In this document: in pieces, positions 26,729-52,562 of the stretch
Position numbering within the stretch: the stretch's first letter is position 1
How the letters are laid out: each line of letters opens with the position of its first letter
Assembly (NCBI GenBank): GCA_008933995.1
Contig: WARS01000137.1
Span: 256,501-320,500, forward strand
From: Datnioides undecimradiatus
Lineage: Eukaryota; Chordata; Actinopteri; Lobotiformes; Datnioididae
Direction: 5' to 3'
DNA length: 64,000 bases
Position numbers and translations under genes: made by a program
The notes under the pieces: generated by a model
Told to the model about the DNA's origin: nothing
Database searches by the model: none
What the model saw: only the letters and a program-made list of their open reading frames with translations

Positions 26729-26907
26729 GTTCTACATGTTGTAGATCTGTGTTCTACATGTTGTAGATCTGTGTTCTACATGTTGTTCTACATGTTGTAG
26801 ATCTGTGTTCTACATGTTGTAGATCTGTGTTCCTCCATGATCTCAGGTGTTTCCTCAGGTTCAGACTCTGAATCCAGATCAGACTCTGTGATCGGCTTCA
26901 CTTCCTG
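26729..26907. repeat. Dispersed repeat, copy 2, with an expanded 22-bp tandem head
   Basis: The head is about five units of 22 bases, each containing the near-palindrome CTACATGTTGTAG followed by ATCTGTGTT. One unit is truncated. The remainder matches 8650-8775. Confidence 0.9.
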
Positions 26908-26955
26908 TCTGTGGCGTCATCGCTTCCTCTCTGAGCATGTGTCAGTGTTGTGTTT

Positions 26956-27062
26956 GTGTGTCAGCAGCTTCATACACTGACTCTGGATCAGCTGTAAGAC
27001 ACATTTCTGTGTGTCAGCAGCTTGATAAACTGACTCTGGATCAGCTGTAAGACACATTTCTG
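26956..27062 (+). repeat. Two-copy tandem duplication, 53-bp unit
   Basis: Two consecutive copies of a 53-base unit (GTGTGTCAGCAGCTT ... GACACATTTCT) differ at only two or three positions. Confidence 0.9.
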
Positions 27063-27119
27063 TGCTCCTCTTTTCAGCCGCTGCTTGTTTTTAACTCTGT
27101 ATCTGAAGCAGATGAAGGA

Positions 27120-27228
27120 TTTCAGTCGTCGGACGTCTGGATCTGAAGTTATCAGAGAAACAAGCTGAGCAAACGTTAGCAGCAGCTCGGCTCGCCGCCC
27201 CTCCAGGACGTCCCGTGTGCGGCCGACA
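27120..27228 (+). repeat. 109-bp direct repeat, copy 2
   Basis: Exact copy of 25602-25710. Together with the adjacent tandem repeats, 26.7-27.2 kb looks like a mosaic repeat block. Confidence 0.95.
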
Positions 27229-29195
27229 ACACTTAGACTTGATTGGACGTGTCTAAAGCTACAGAATTAAAGCAGCTGAGGTGACTTTGCTCGGCCTTGT
27301 GGAACCTGAAACCTTCTCGTTGGAGCTTCAGATCTGCCCAATTGATCTGTCTCCTCCTGTTGAATCTGCCACATTTGTCTGTATTTTACAGTTGCCTGTG
27401 TGTTTTCCTGATCCCGTCCCACCCTTTGATTTCCGCCCCGGTCCTCTTGAAGTGTCCGGTCTAATGGTCATCGACATCGCGCCATGTGATTTATTGAACA
27501 AACTATTTGAAGCCGAATAGGAAGCCGAGTGTGTTGCAGATCAGTATCTGTTGGATCACATCGAGTTAACATTGATCTGCTGCGCTCACTCCAGGATTAT
27601 CTCTGTCCTCTGGATAACTTTGAGAATGGAGATGCTCCGATTTAATTTAGTGGGACAGGAAGTGTGGCGTAAAATGCACAAACTGCCGCTGAGCGCCGGG
27701 GCGTCAATCAAGAAGTGTCTGCTCTCAACTATCATTTCCTTCTGGTGAATTATGTAAAACTCTGCAGGCTGTTTGGCTGTAAAATATTCATGCTGTTATG
27801 GTTGAGCAGCACTTCAGAAACTTCTGCGAGATGTCAACACTGCCTAATGGCAACACAACAGGCCATGAATGATTCAGGATGTAGAAACAGGTTTAGAGAA
27901 GGAGGCTGAAGGCCAAACAATCAGTGGTCCGTTGTGTTATTGGATCCTTGAAGGGCCCACACAAACAGGGGATTGTGCTAAACCTCAAAAACGGATCGGT
28001 TCATTGAGTGAAAGCTGGGGACAAACAGGGACAGGTGCAGGTTTCCAGTCACTTCATGAGTCTCGTCTCAGGTTTGCACAGCAAAGGTTTGGGGTGCTGG
28101 CCCCTGTCTGCAGGATCCTGCTCTGTAGACAGAGTTCTTGTTTTACATCAAGGAAACATGATGCAGACCAGTTTGTCAGGTAAAGACCTCACTTGTTCTT
28201 TACCTGCCGACGAGCACAACACCTGCTGACAGCGACTCACACACAGCTCGTGTTGAAGGTTGGAGAAAGGTGGTCGTGTGGGTTAAAAACAGGATAACTC
28301 TGCAGTGTTTTTATCGATATTTGACTGAAACTGTAACCATAACCTGAGATATGAACCCTGGTCTCTGCTGGTGAAGTCCTGAGCTGTGTGCATCCACCCC
28401 GACCACCTGCCCACGACCCCGCTGAGGTGCATGAACGCAGCATCTTTGAACGGGGAAATCACTTCGGTATCTATAGGAAATGTCTACAACTGACATATGC
28501 AAACTGATTTTTCTGGGATATAATGCTGAAAAGATGCTTGTGCTAAAATATTGGTGTCAATACAAACCTACAAACCTGCACAATCCACATGAAATCGCTC
28601 GTGACTCTGGATTATAATGCAGGATTCAGCTTTAAATTGAACACAGACGCTCTTTCAGGTATGAAGGTTAACACGCTGGAATAAGTGTGTAAAGTGCTCC
28701 TGTGCTTACTGTGGACTGAACCTGTTTCCCAGGGTGCACCTCTCTGACAGCCCGAGCCTGGCCTGAGCTGTGAGGGTGCGCCAACAAGAGCAAAATAACC
28801 TTTTCCGCTGAGGCGGTGGTGGAGAATATTGGACACGCGGCGCCGGCTAAATGTTAATTGGCAGTGTTGCTGTGCGGTTCTGCAGCTGGTTGAGTTTATT
28901 TAGTGTGGTTCCACGTCATATATCATAGCAGGGTGGTTAACTCCAGACAATCTGGAACGTGGCCAGGCTGCGCTCCGGTGTACGGGGGAATTTAAAGAGC
29001 CGTTTGTATGTGTGTATCCAATTAATTTCAGATCTGAAAGGACTAAATATACAGTCAGGGTGTGAAAAGGGACCGGAGTGGATCATTCTGCTTTTTAAGG
29101 CAGGATTAAAATGTGAAACTGAATATTTGGGCTGGTGGAGCGTAAAATCAGAAAATGCAAGTTGTGAAAATAACCAGTTATACTATACAGGCTGT
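27229..29195. other. No gene recognised
   Basis: Noncoding. An open frame of 79 codons at 27281-27520 (plus strand) has no initiation context, homologous motif or splice partner that I can recognise. Confidence 0.5.
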
Positions 29196-29201
29196 ATTGA
29201 T

Positions 29202-29900
29202 ACATTCATATACATACATACATACATACATACATACATGCATTCATGGACTCATACATGCATAAATGCATACATATGTGCACACATACAGACTTACATG
29301 CATACAAATATACATGCTCATATACATGCTTATATACATACACACATACATACATACATATACGCTCATATACATACACACATGCATACATGCACACATA
29401 TATACATTCATACATACATATATGCACATATACATGCATAAATGCATACATATGTGCACACAGACATACATGCACACATATATACATTCATACATACATA
29501 TATGCACATATACATGCATAAATGCATACATATGTGCACACAGACATACATGCATACATATATACATGCTCATATAAATTCATACACACATGCATACATG
29601 CACATAAACATAAATAGATATACACACATATACACATATATACATAAATGCATACATATGCGCACACATACTTACATACATATATACATACATACCTTCA
29701 TACATGCATTCATGCATACATACAGAGATACATGCAGACATATGTACATTCACATATATTCATTCACAATAAAGGTTTCTCAATCTTAATTCTTACATGT
29801 ACACATGTGTGGATACACACATAAATGCATACATGCACACATACAGACTTACACATATCTACACACCTACATTCATGCACACGTACATACAAACCATGGT
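29202..29900. repeat. Large (TACA)n-derived compound satellite
   Basis: About 700 bases of degenerate CATA/TACA/CACA tetranucleotide repeat, briefly interrupted near 29765-29800. It contains a higher-order 80-base unit: the block starting TATGCACATATACATGCATA occurs at 29421 and again at 29501, with a diverged copy near 29264. Several frames remain open on both strands (Tyr/His/Thr-rich and Met/Tyr/Val/Cys-rich); these are artefacts. Confidence 0.95.
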
Positions 29901-29904
29901 TACG

Positions 29905-31323
29905 TAATAGCATCCCTGCAGAAAATGACATGTGTGTTAACACTACATACAAGGTGTGCAAACGTGATGCACACATGCCTAACTGTTCCTCAGCATGTAT
30001 TTATTCATGTTAGACTGCTGCTGTCTGTGAAGCTGGTTTATGAAATGCATGACACCTGCTTCTCCTTCAGGAAGGAGCAGGCAGGTGTTGAGTCACACAC
30101 GCCTGTATATCAGTAAACAGCGTGAAGCAAAATCACCTGTTCACCTGTCAGCTGACATCACAGGTCAGGGCGTACATGTTTCTACTTTGCTAAATTAGCC
30201 TGCGGGCTAGTTGGCTCGTTAACAGTCCATCTTACATCTGTCCCGCGTGTTCCCCGCCTGTTCTGCTGGGAGAGGTTTAGACATAGAGTTTAGCCAGTTC
30301 TCCAAAGCTCACACACAGTTTCTGGAGGCTTAATGAAGCAATACAGCAACGCTGCAGCAAAATGACTAATACCTTCAACTGTATTCCCCGTACTGCCATT
30401 AATAGCAGAGCGGACAAGTCTTAGTCACTGAACAGAGAGGAAACAACTGTCACAGTGAAAAGAGACATTTTCAGAAACAGATTGAAACAGAAAACACACG
30501 TGCACAGGATTAAAAGAATGAAATGAAAGATTGTTATCCCACTAATGAGCTCTTCATTTCTAATGAAATGTAACAGCCCTACTTTTCACATGATTCATAA
30601 TGTGTCCAATCCAAGTCTGATGCATTATAAACTCTGTAAACTGTATTTTAATATCTGTTTGGTTTCACTCTGATACTATATTTGGCAGAAATCATCCAGC
30701 TCGTGTGACAGCTGCAGCTACAGGCCTGGATAACTGTGCAGTGAAATCTGATAAATGGGTTATTGCTTTTTTTTTTAATTTGATCCTGTGATACAGTGTC
30801 CTCCAGGGAGCTGCTGATAGTTTCTAAAAAAAAAAAAAGAAAAATAAATGAGATTTAATCTAAAATAACACTGGTCGACAGTGGAGTCCTCTCAGCTCTG
30901 CACAGCTTCTCTGTTTCCCAACACTTTACACACGACGACCAGCTCTTCTGTGAGGTTTAAACATCTGATTTACAAACAGAGAGCTTCATGAATGTGTGAA
31001 TTATTCAAACGAGTCCACAAAAAAGTGCTTTTACTCCGACTGATGCCAGCTGAAAGCGAGGTTGCAACAGTTATTTCAAAAATAGATTTTCCAGAACAGC
31101 GAGCAGGCTCGTTTCTGCTGCTGCTGGTGTCTGAGGTGAGCGGCAGAGATGCGGCTCCCTCTAGTGGCCACATCCAGACACACAGAGTGAACCAACGCAC
31201 CAACTTTGCTGTTTTCATGACCTCATTTTGTCAGTTTCCCGTCCACACACGTGCATTTTCCGTCTGCATGAAGCTGCTGCCTTCACTGACCTGTTCGCCT
31301 GCTGTGTTTTTGTGTGTCTGCAG
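29905..31323. other. End of presumptive intron 1, no feature recognised
   Basis: Noncoding sequence leading to the exon 2 acceptor (TTTTTGTGTGTCTGCAG). Short poly-A and poly-T runs lie near 30770 and 30826. Confidence 0.6.
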
Positions 31324-44382
<13,059 letters not shown>

Positions 44383-44707
44383 GAGCTGTTTGTGTGGTCG
44401 CACCGAAATCCCCAACTCTGAGTAAAGACCTTAAATCCAACCCATGCCTCTAAACCCAAATCAGTTTGGGTCAAAGTCACACCTCTGGTCCAAAACATTG
44501 GGAGGAAAGGTGGGTCTAATCCGCCTTGTTGCCACGAGGTCGTGAGCGAGGTCATTGACCTTTCAGAGGCCGCCGCAGATGTCATCTACCGATCGCCGTC
44601 CAGACAGAGAGCCATGGCATCGAGACTGCAGGGGAAAAAAAAAGGGAAACCAGACAGTTTGTAAAGTAAAACTCTGTACAGCGCACTCTTCGCAAAAACT
44701 TAGCTCA

Positions 44708-44713
44708 AATAAA
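44708..44713 (+). terminator. kcnq3: Proximal polyadenylation signal candidate
   Basis: AATAAA about 330 bases after the kcnq3 stop, in an A-rich context. Use of this site would give a short 3' UTR isoform. Confidence 0.35.
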
Positions 44714-45039
44714 AAAAGAACATTAATATACATACTATATACACCCAAAAGCTTTATCGCTGCAAAGCCAACCGCACTGCATGTAACGCATGCGATTTTT
44801 AGTGTAGACACTGCAAAGTTCAGGATATCAGGAAACGGAAAAAGCGATTGAATTGATACATATACTTGCTATGCCATTTTGTAACACTTATTTTTTTATA
44901 ATGAATACATTTTCATTGTTTTTTGCATGGTTTGCATGATAATGCACCATTCCAAGGGGGTGACGGTCGGAGGGCGATACTGGAACCAAAAGTCTCCTGT
45001 CTCTTTGTTTTGTTTGTTGTTTGGTGAGTGTGTTTGAGT

Positions 45040-45046
<7 letters not shown>

Positions 45047-45083
<37 letters not shown>

Positions 45084-45116
45084 GAGAGAGATTGTGAATG
45101 AAAGAGAGAGAGAGAG
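45047..45116. repeat. Compound (GT)n-(GA)n microsatellite
   Basis: A TG run (45047-45078) followed by interrupted GA runs to 45116, inside the presumed kcnq3 3' UTR. Confidence 0.95.
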
Positions 45117-45483
45117 GGACTTAGGTAATAAAACACTGGTTAGTTGCTGGCAGTCGTGTTTCACCATTTCTGCTTTTCTCACGTTGTGCTGTAAACCACT
45201 GGAGGATCAGTTCAGTCCGGAAACCAGGATTCCTGATCCTGTCACTTTGTTTTCACACCACTGTGCTCTTTTGGGTTGTATGTCACCACTTTATGCATAC
45301 AAACTCTCCACTGAGAAAAAAAACGGATGAAAACTTCAACAGAATTTGAAACACTAAATCTCTGCTGCTTTGCTGGCACGTGACTTCAGGGATATAAACC
45401 ACATGTACGTCCTTAGCTTTCAAACATCGCTGAGCATCCTGACGGCTAAATTCAGTTCATCACTGCTTAAAATGATTTATAAT

Positions 45484-45510
45484 AATAAAGCAAAATATAA
45501 ATTTAATAAA
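45484..45510 (+). terminator. kcnq3: Clustered AATAAA polyadenylation candidates
   Basis: AATAAA at 45484-45489 and again at 45505-45510, about 1.1 kb after the stop. A plausible alternative 3' end, but no strong GT-rich element follows. Confidence 0.3.
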
Positions 45511-48500
45511 ACACAGAATAGAAACATACGTAAAAAATGATTATTTCACTTGCACTAATATTACAGTGACCAATGTGCCAAACTCCACCACCTGGCATCT
45601 GAATTATATAGGTCAGCCTGGCCCAAACAGGCTGGAGTAGTTGTGTTTAACCACTGTTACTGCAGGTATAGTGACGAGGTCATTGCATGAAAAACACGAA
45701 TCGAAGACAAACCTCAGTCGCAGATGGACCATAAACATGTAAACTCTCAGACTGCCTTCACATCCCGCAGCTCAGAGGCGTTTTCACAGATCTGATGTTT
45801 TATAACGTAGATTTCAGCATGTTGTGACCTTTTGAAAGCCCCATTTGCACTGAACACTTGCCCCCTAGGTTCCTCCAGAGATATTTAATGATGCTAGAGT
45901 GTTGTTCATCCAGCTGCCATATCTAAAATCTGCGAAATATAAATTCAGATACAAAATTCTTACAATTATTTATTATTATATATTTAATGAAATTAAAATA
46001 ATATTCACCCCCCAGAATCCCTCATGTGATGCTAAATGTGTCAATGAGCATTTGTTTGGATGTAACTTGACTCAATATCAGCATCTGCCATCCAAAAATA
46101 ACTTCTAAATGTTTAATTAGGAACAAGATCTGTTTGTAATTCAGCAGAAAAACCTCCAGCGAGAGGTTTTACAAAGATGAATTGACTATAAGCTGTTATT
46201 CTAAAACATGAAACTTCATAACGTGCTTTTTTAAAAAATCCAAACAGATCATTTTCAGTTCACTGCTGCACTGCGAGCAACTCAGCTGCCAAGTCATGAA
46301 CACACTGTAAGCAACAACGCAACACATTGAAACGACCGGAGGGACAGGGAGAAACGCGAGTGAGCGACTGGCTGCAAAGCCCGAGGTTCCTGGTGTCGGC
46401 TCAAAGGTTCAAAGGTTCAGACATGGAAACACTTTTTTAAGAAAACAAGACAAGCCCAAAAAAAACTTTTCAGGAGATCACATAAAGGCCTAAACAGCAT
46501 TTACTTCTTTAGATTTAGGACCACACAGATACTGAATGTACTTCTTGACAACCAACTATATCTACACACATGGATTATTACAGTTATTAGCATGTTCAAG
46601 CACCTTCAGAGTCAGATGAATTTCATAGAGGGGCCTCCACACCGGGCTGCAACAGGAAGTCCAAATGCTTTTTATGGTTTGTTGTAACCTGCGTAGAGTT
46701 CAGTCACACCAGCAGTCGGTCAGTCATCCAGCACCAACCAAACACCAACAAAAGATTCAGGAAACCACAGTGACGAGAACAAACCTGCAGAACCACGTCT
46801 CCTAAAGTCATGTTGGGATGATGCTGCTCACACTCATGGCTGGTTGATACAGATGTCATTCCCCAACTGAAACCCACCCAGATGAACCAACCCACTACCA
46901 ACCTGTCCCAGAACACCTGATCAGGAGTCCTATTTGAACTTTGTATGCCAGTGAACTTATTTTACCCCAAACCTCGATCTTCTCCAAACACCAACCAAGT
47001 AGTTTCTACCATAGCACGAAACGACCCATGTTGTCTGTTTCCAACATTGATAAGGTTCCATTAAAATCTATGGAAACTGAGCCGTAAAGATATCCAACAA
47101 ACCGAAAAGTGACCACCAATTGTTTATACGTGATGATTTGAGAGTGAGAATGTGTTTGATGGGAACACGTTTGTTGTGAAGACACCTTCATGTGTTAGTC
47201 AAAGGAAATCCCAAATCAATCTGCACAGTTTCAGAAGGCTAATACACAACAAGATGGCCTGATCTACAGAAATAACAGAGGAGGCGCTGATGAAACAAAT
47301 CATTTGTGCTTTATCTGCTGAACTTTGTATTTTCCTGTCCATCCCTTTGACAAATGAAGTAAACATTTGTCATTGTTTTGTCTCTCGCAAACTTTGACGA
47401 TTCACCCTAAACAGCGGTTTAAGCATTGAGTGCATCCACTGGATGAACTTGATTCTTCTATAACACAATTTAAAGCGTGTGAAGTCTGAGCTAATAACAA
47501 CCAAAAACATGTACTTGATTTAAATCCTAACGCCATCTTCTACAAAGTTCCTCTTGACCCGACAAGGCTTCTTTGCTTCTTCGGAAACTGTGGCGTCCTC
47601 TGTTATAAGAGACCCAACTCTCGTCACTGGTGACGATCCTTGACTTGAAGATCAGGTTGTCCAGTCGTCCATCACAGTCTTTGAAGTTTCATGTTGCAAA
47701 TGTAAGTCTGAAAACACAAAAATCGCCTCATGTAACCAAACATATGAAATCGGTCATGATGTCGTCCACACGTCTGTGACGCCCTCTATACGTTTACAAC
47801 AGGAACAATCAGCACAACTCACACACCTCCTAAAGCAGCTTAATTAATGAACCGAAACCTGACTGAATAAATTGCCCCAGTGTTGCAGACTCCACCCGCC
47901 TGGTGCTCAAAGCAGGTTAAAACAAGCAGCTCGGGTTGACGCCCGGTGCGGAGGCAGCGACGATCAGTGAATCTGAACGAACAAGGTGAACCAAACACTT
48001 ATAATTATCACCTATTTATCTTATTGTATTACAGTTACTATTATTACTTATCCTCTGCTACTGAAACCCATTTGATTATATAATCTTAAAAATGAATTAT
48101 ACTGCGATGCAAACACAAACTGTCACCACGTATAGGTACGAAGATCACAACGCGACGATGTATCCCTGTAGACGTTCATTCATGGTGCCTCTGAAGCGAG
48201 AAACATCTCTCAGAATGACTCCACGTCGTCATTCTGTATTTAGTGTTTCAGTGCCACTTCATCTCACCACACACTCACACACACTCGCACAGGATTTATG
48301 AATGTGAACTCTGTTTCCTTCTGTAGTGATTTGTCTTTTTTTAAAAGAGCTAGCGCACAGTTACGGTCTTGCTTTTGTAAAATGCTGTTTTGTAGCTTTG
48401 TGATGCTTTTGGCTCATTCACCTGATTCAGACCTGACTTCAGCTGCACAGAGATGTAAAGGTGTCACTTCTTTCTTTGTTTCGTTTGATACCAGCTCAAA

Positions 48501-48786
48501 AGTTCAGCGTCTCTGTCTCCTGGTTCATCGGACGGCAGTGTTTCTGTCGCCCTGCACATCGAGTCACAGTCCTGTGAATCGCAGTTTCATTGCTTCCATT
48601 GGAGATTTACACTCTTATTGCTTCCTTTCTAAATTCACATACAGACATGTGTCACTTTAAATGGAAATAACTATATAAACAGCATTGGTACGTTTATATT
48701 TACATGGCAAATTACTGTTAAAATCAACATTTGAATATTTTGTAAGTTTTTAAAACAGAGTAAATTGTCTTCCAAGACACTGAGAT

Positions 48787-49184
48787 ACACTGGAAAAAAT
48801 GTAATGCTAGCAGAGGCGCAAATATTTTTTATTACAAAATTAGAAACCTGACGACGTTATCCTGCATATACTGCATGTGATCAAGTTATGTTGTCTTAAT
48901 CCACACAATCAATGAGTACAATCTGCCTGCATTATAGGATTAGTTAGCCTGTTTCCAATACAGATCACCACAGGTATTAAAGCGTGCAGCAAATCTGCCT
49001 CTTCACTTCAATGCGTTGATGCTCGGTGTCTTTCAGTTTCCCAAATGAAGGAAAACAAGTTGCAGTTATTAAATCACCTCATTGGTCCCTGTTTGTTTCT
49101 CATTTTCAGTTGAAATCGCCTTTAATACTGAACATGAGACTCACTGACAGTTCAAACTGAGTGCTAGCATTACTTTTTACAGTG
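48787..49184. mobile_element. MITE-like element with about 25-bp terminal inverted repeats
   Basis: The left end CACTGGAAAAAATGTAATGC followed by TAGCA and the right end TGCTAGCATTACTTTTTACA followed by GTG are near-perfect reverse complements, with two or three differences. TA lies directly outside both ends, consistent with a TA target duplication. The roughly 400-base interior has no coding capacity, so it is non-autonomous. Superfamily not assigned. Confidence 0.65.
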
Positions 49185-49284
49185 TACAACTGACTCCAGT
49201 TTCATTTCCTGTCCATGTGGGTTTATTCAATTAAAGGACATTTTGCGTGTTATGAGTAAATATTCCTGGAAATGACAATGCATT

Positions 49285-49305
49285 GTTTATTTATTTATTT
49301 ATTTT
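49285..49305 (+). promoter_or_regulatory. kcnq3: AU-rich element (overlapping ATTTA pentamers)
   Basis: Four in-register copies of TTTA/ATTT give overlapping ATTTA pentamers on the plus strand. In an mRNA this is the form of a class II AU-rich instability element. Relevant only if the kcnq3 3' UTR extends this far. Confidence 0.45.
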
Positions 49306-51468
49306 CAAACTTCCTTCAGTGGCGTCTTTGGATCAAACTTCTCCCTCACAGTCGGAGGGTGAACTGATGATCTGAAATGAAACCTCAAATCAGCTGACTG
49401 AAATTCATTCGTGTAAAGCACAGTCACGCTATTTCCACTCATGTCCAATGCAACAAAGTTTATTTCAAGCAGAAAACTATAAATTTGATCCTTTGCCTCG
49501 TGAAGCAATACTCTGTTGTGCTGGAGAGGTTTCAATCAGCTGACGGGGGCACTGAGGGGATATTTACCATCCTGCCTCTGTGATTCCTGCTCTGGTTGCT
49601 TTGTCTTCTTCTTTTTAGTCTTTTATTGACTTTTGTCTTGACTGGGACGTCAACACTGACTAAAGAGGATGCAGACCTACTCAAAACATCTCCAAACCTT
49701 CATGTGGTAACTTCAGACACCCATTCTGTTCACCACTAATGACTTTAGTCGGCCATTTACAGGTGAAGTGAGTTATCAATGCACAATATGTAGGAAACAG
49801 TCACCACAGAGACGATACTGTACAAACATGACTGACAATTCAGAGATTTGATCTTTTCTCAAGTCCCCAGATGAAAAATTAAACTTTAATGTTCAATGTT
49901 TTGAATCTGTGCACGTTTGGTTTCCCATTCCAAATATTTCCACACTGTAATATTATTTGGGTTTTAACTTTCACACTGTATTAATCATAGATGTTTACTC
50001 ATTGGGACTGGGTTATTTCTGGAACTGACATCTTATGTTGTCCCTAATGGTCTTGTCATGTTAATGGTACCAAACCTTAATTCTTAATTGTAGCGTTGTG
50101 TTTTTAAGAGAAGCTTCCCTGATAGAGTTGTAGCAGCCAAAACAACCCCTGATCCACAGGTTTCCTCTGTTTACAGTTTAATTATGAACTACACCGAGTT
50201 TCAATTAAATCAGGGAGTTTATCCTCAACCTCTGCTACCACTGCTTTTCAAACAAGATTACAATATTCAGTTAATTTCACATCATCCCCGTCAGCAGAGG
50301 CTATTCTGTCTGTGAGTGAACACAAAGGAAACTCGGGGTCAGAGTTGTAGCAGCCATTTTCCTTCTTGCAGTCAGATCTGTACTTAGCATAGAGACAAAC
50401 TAACAGACTTAGCTATTGAAAAAGGCTAAATGCCCTTTATCATGTGACCATTCTGTTTTTTGATTAAAATCCTTACCCCCGCCTTTCAAAGCCATAATCT
50501 GGTGCCACCATGAAGCGTGTTTCCAACACATTTCCACCCGCGTACACGTGAACCTGGGTGTGTGTCGTTTGTTTCCCTCCGCTCTCAGTGAGTGAACTGT
50601 ATGTGCATCGATTCTGAATGAAAAGGAGCACTTTATGGCATCCGTGTAGTCAAGAGGGCAATACTGCTTGCTGTGATTATTCTGTTAAGTATGGTTGTAC
50701 TCACTGTAACTGCATACCAAGCAATGCACTGATCGACACATTCTGCATAACCTGTAATTTTATGGACATTTTAATTGCTACTAATTATTTGTGCCTTGGC
50801 CTTTAACAGTACAGTTCTTTTCAATGTATTTTTTTATTATTATAATTATTTTGGTCATGCTTTTCTTGCTGTGGCTGTCAAAACGCAGCACAAAGCTGTA
50901 GGTAGTATCCACACGGAAGGCTGCGTTTACACGCATGGTGAATTAAAACCATCCAAAGTGTTTACGTTTTATTAAAAATAACGAAACACACGTTCACACA
51001 GCTGGAATGTGTAGTTTCACTGTTTAAGGTTTAAGGTTTAAGGTCAGACAGGCTAGCAGTTTCCCTTAGATTCCAGTCATTGTGCTAAGCTAGGCTAAAC
51101 ACATCTTATCTGTGTGGTGCATGCACAGACATGAAAATGATATGCAGCCTCCCGTCTGACTCTTAACTCGTAAGATGACACATCGGTGTATTTGCAGACA
51201 TGAAACAGGCTCTGCGTGTAAACAACGCGTTAGCTAGCTACTGTCTGCTGACTCCATTAGCAAAAACACTGCCAGCTAGCTTCAGTTAGCATCAGCACAA
51301 GTTCAATGTGTTTCCACACAGTCTTATTGGAGATTAAAAATACATTTTACTGTCATGGTTTAACACTTCCTGCTTTATAGAGAGATAAAGTTGTGACGTA
51401 ACAGCAGCTGCTAGCTGAAGTTAGCTAACTTTGGTCGTTGACTTTCTTAAAATGTTGAATTTGTTCAA

Positions 51469-51529
51469 CCAACATCTGCTGGATCTAATGCACCTGGGCC
51501 ACATTTACCCATTCAGCAGTGTTTATTGA
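51469..51529 (+). repeat. 61-bp repeat, copy 1 (shared with 54233-54293)
   Basis: Begins CCAACATCTGCTGGATCTAA and ends CAGCAGTGTTTATTGA. It matches 54233-54293 at 60 of 61 positions. The flanks are unrelated. Confidence 0.9.
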
Positions 51530-52556
51530 AATATTCTAAGATAAATGAGTTTCTGGTTTTGCACTTATTGTTAAGACTTTTTTCTTTTTATTAAAAAACC
51601 AAGTTAGCGTGAAGCTAGCATGGTGGTGCGTGAGAGTCGTAATCTCAGCTAGCTTTGTTCATTTTTGTAGCTCGACGTTTGGCTTCCACCAGCCTGTTAA
51701 TGGCATTAAATTATAATATATAAAGATTTTGGATTATTAAAGAAGAGTTTGAACCATGAACACACACATGAGTTACCACATGACACGCCGCTGAGTGAGG
51801 TTATGTGCAGAAAACCATGAAAACAAACTCGTTACGGCCTAGACCCAGAAGATCACAAGATCCACAAGATCACACAGGTGGACACGTTTCCACTGTTGTG
51901 AATGGAAACAAAACTCTAAAGCTCCAGCTTCACCCCGGCGCCGGAAGTCAACGCAGGAAGCTAGCTGCTTGTGCCAAAACCACTGTTAACTGAGCTCGTA
52001 AGCGCCGCTTGAACTCGGCGAGGGACTATGTTAGCTAATGAAAAACAAAAACTCTGCACAAGATCACAAATAGCACAACATTTGCTGCACAATATCTGCT
52101 GATTTGTGTTGATCGAGTGGGGTCAGTAAGACCTGTGGCCTTATTAAGATGTTCTTTCTGCTGGTCTTGTAAATGCAGCCTCGATGCTTGGAGGAGCAGG
52201 ACTGAAACTAAAACTAAAATTGAAATGTCCTAATTGGATATTACACACAGCTTTGTGTCTGTGAGTTAACTGGCAGCAGCTCTTTGGGGTTTTTTTGGGG
52301 GGGGGGCAGAAACAATTATGATGTTCAGTTTTTAGGTTTCATTTAAGGGAAGTTTGGACAACTTTACACTAGTGGCCTTCAGAGCTGTGCATCATTTTCT
52401 CATTCCAGTTTGAAAAAAACATTAAAAAAAACAACAACTTGCCATTTTTAATCTGTGTTCGACCACTCTGAATATTTTGTTTGGACGATATAATATGCAA
52501 ATGTATTCTTACTTGATTTTTTAAGTTTTTTTGTCTTTTTAATTGCACCAGTTATT

Positions 52557-52562
52557 AATAAA
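52557..52562 (+). terminator. kcnq3: Distal polyadenylation signal of kcnq3 (candidate)
   Basis: AATAAA within GTTATTAATAAAGTATTGAA, preceded by a T-rich stretch and followed 15 to 50 bases later by GT-rich sequence (GATGGTTTGAGTGTCTGTTC, then GGTGTGA). This is the best-formed 3' end signal between the two genes. The cleavage site would lie near 52575. Confidence 0.55.

Larger units (their letters stand above)
1..31323 (+). other. kcnq3: Presumptive 3' part of kcnq3 intron 1 (or upstream intergenic DNA)
   Basis: No exon of a recognisable protein was found on either strand. The open frames here are short, have no family signature, and often fall in simple repeats. Exon 2 of kcnq3 starts at 31324 with a standard acceptor, and the conserved exon 1 sequence (Arg-rich cytoplasmic N-terminus leading into S1, with the ERPRGW-type motif) is not present upstream. 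Intron 1 of KCNQ3 is known to be very long in vertebrates, so the interval is most simply intronic. That assignment is inference, since the donor side is not in the window. Repeats in this interval are listed separately. Confidence 0.6.

Noticed and set aside
29202-29789. Long overlapping open frames on both strands (up to 160 codons)
   Set aside because: They are made wholly or mostly of TACA/CATA simple repeat and have no complex sequence, splice partners or start context.
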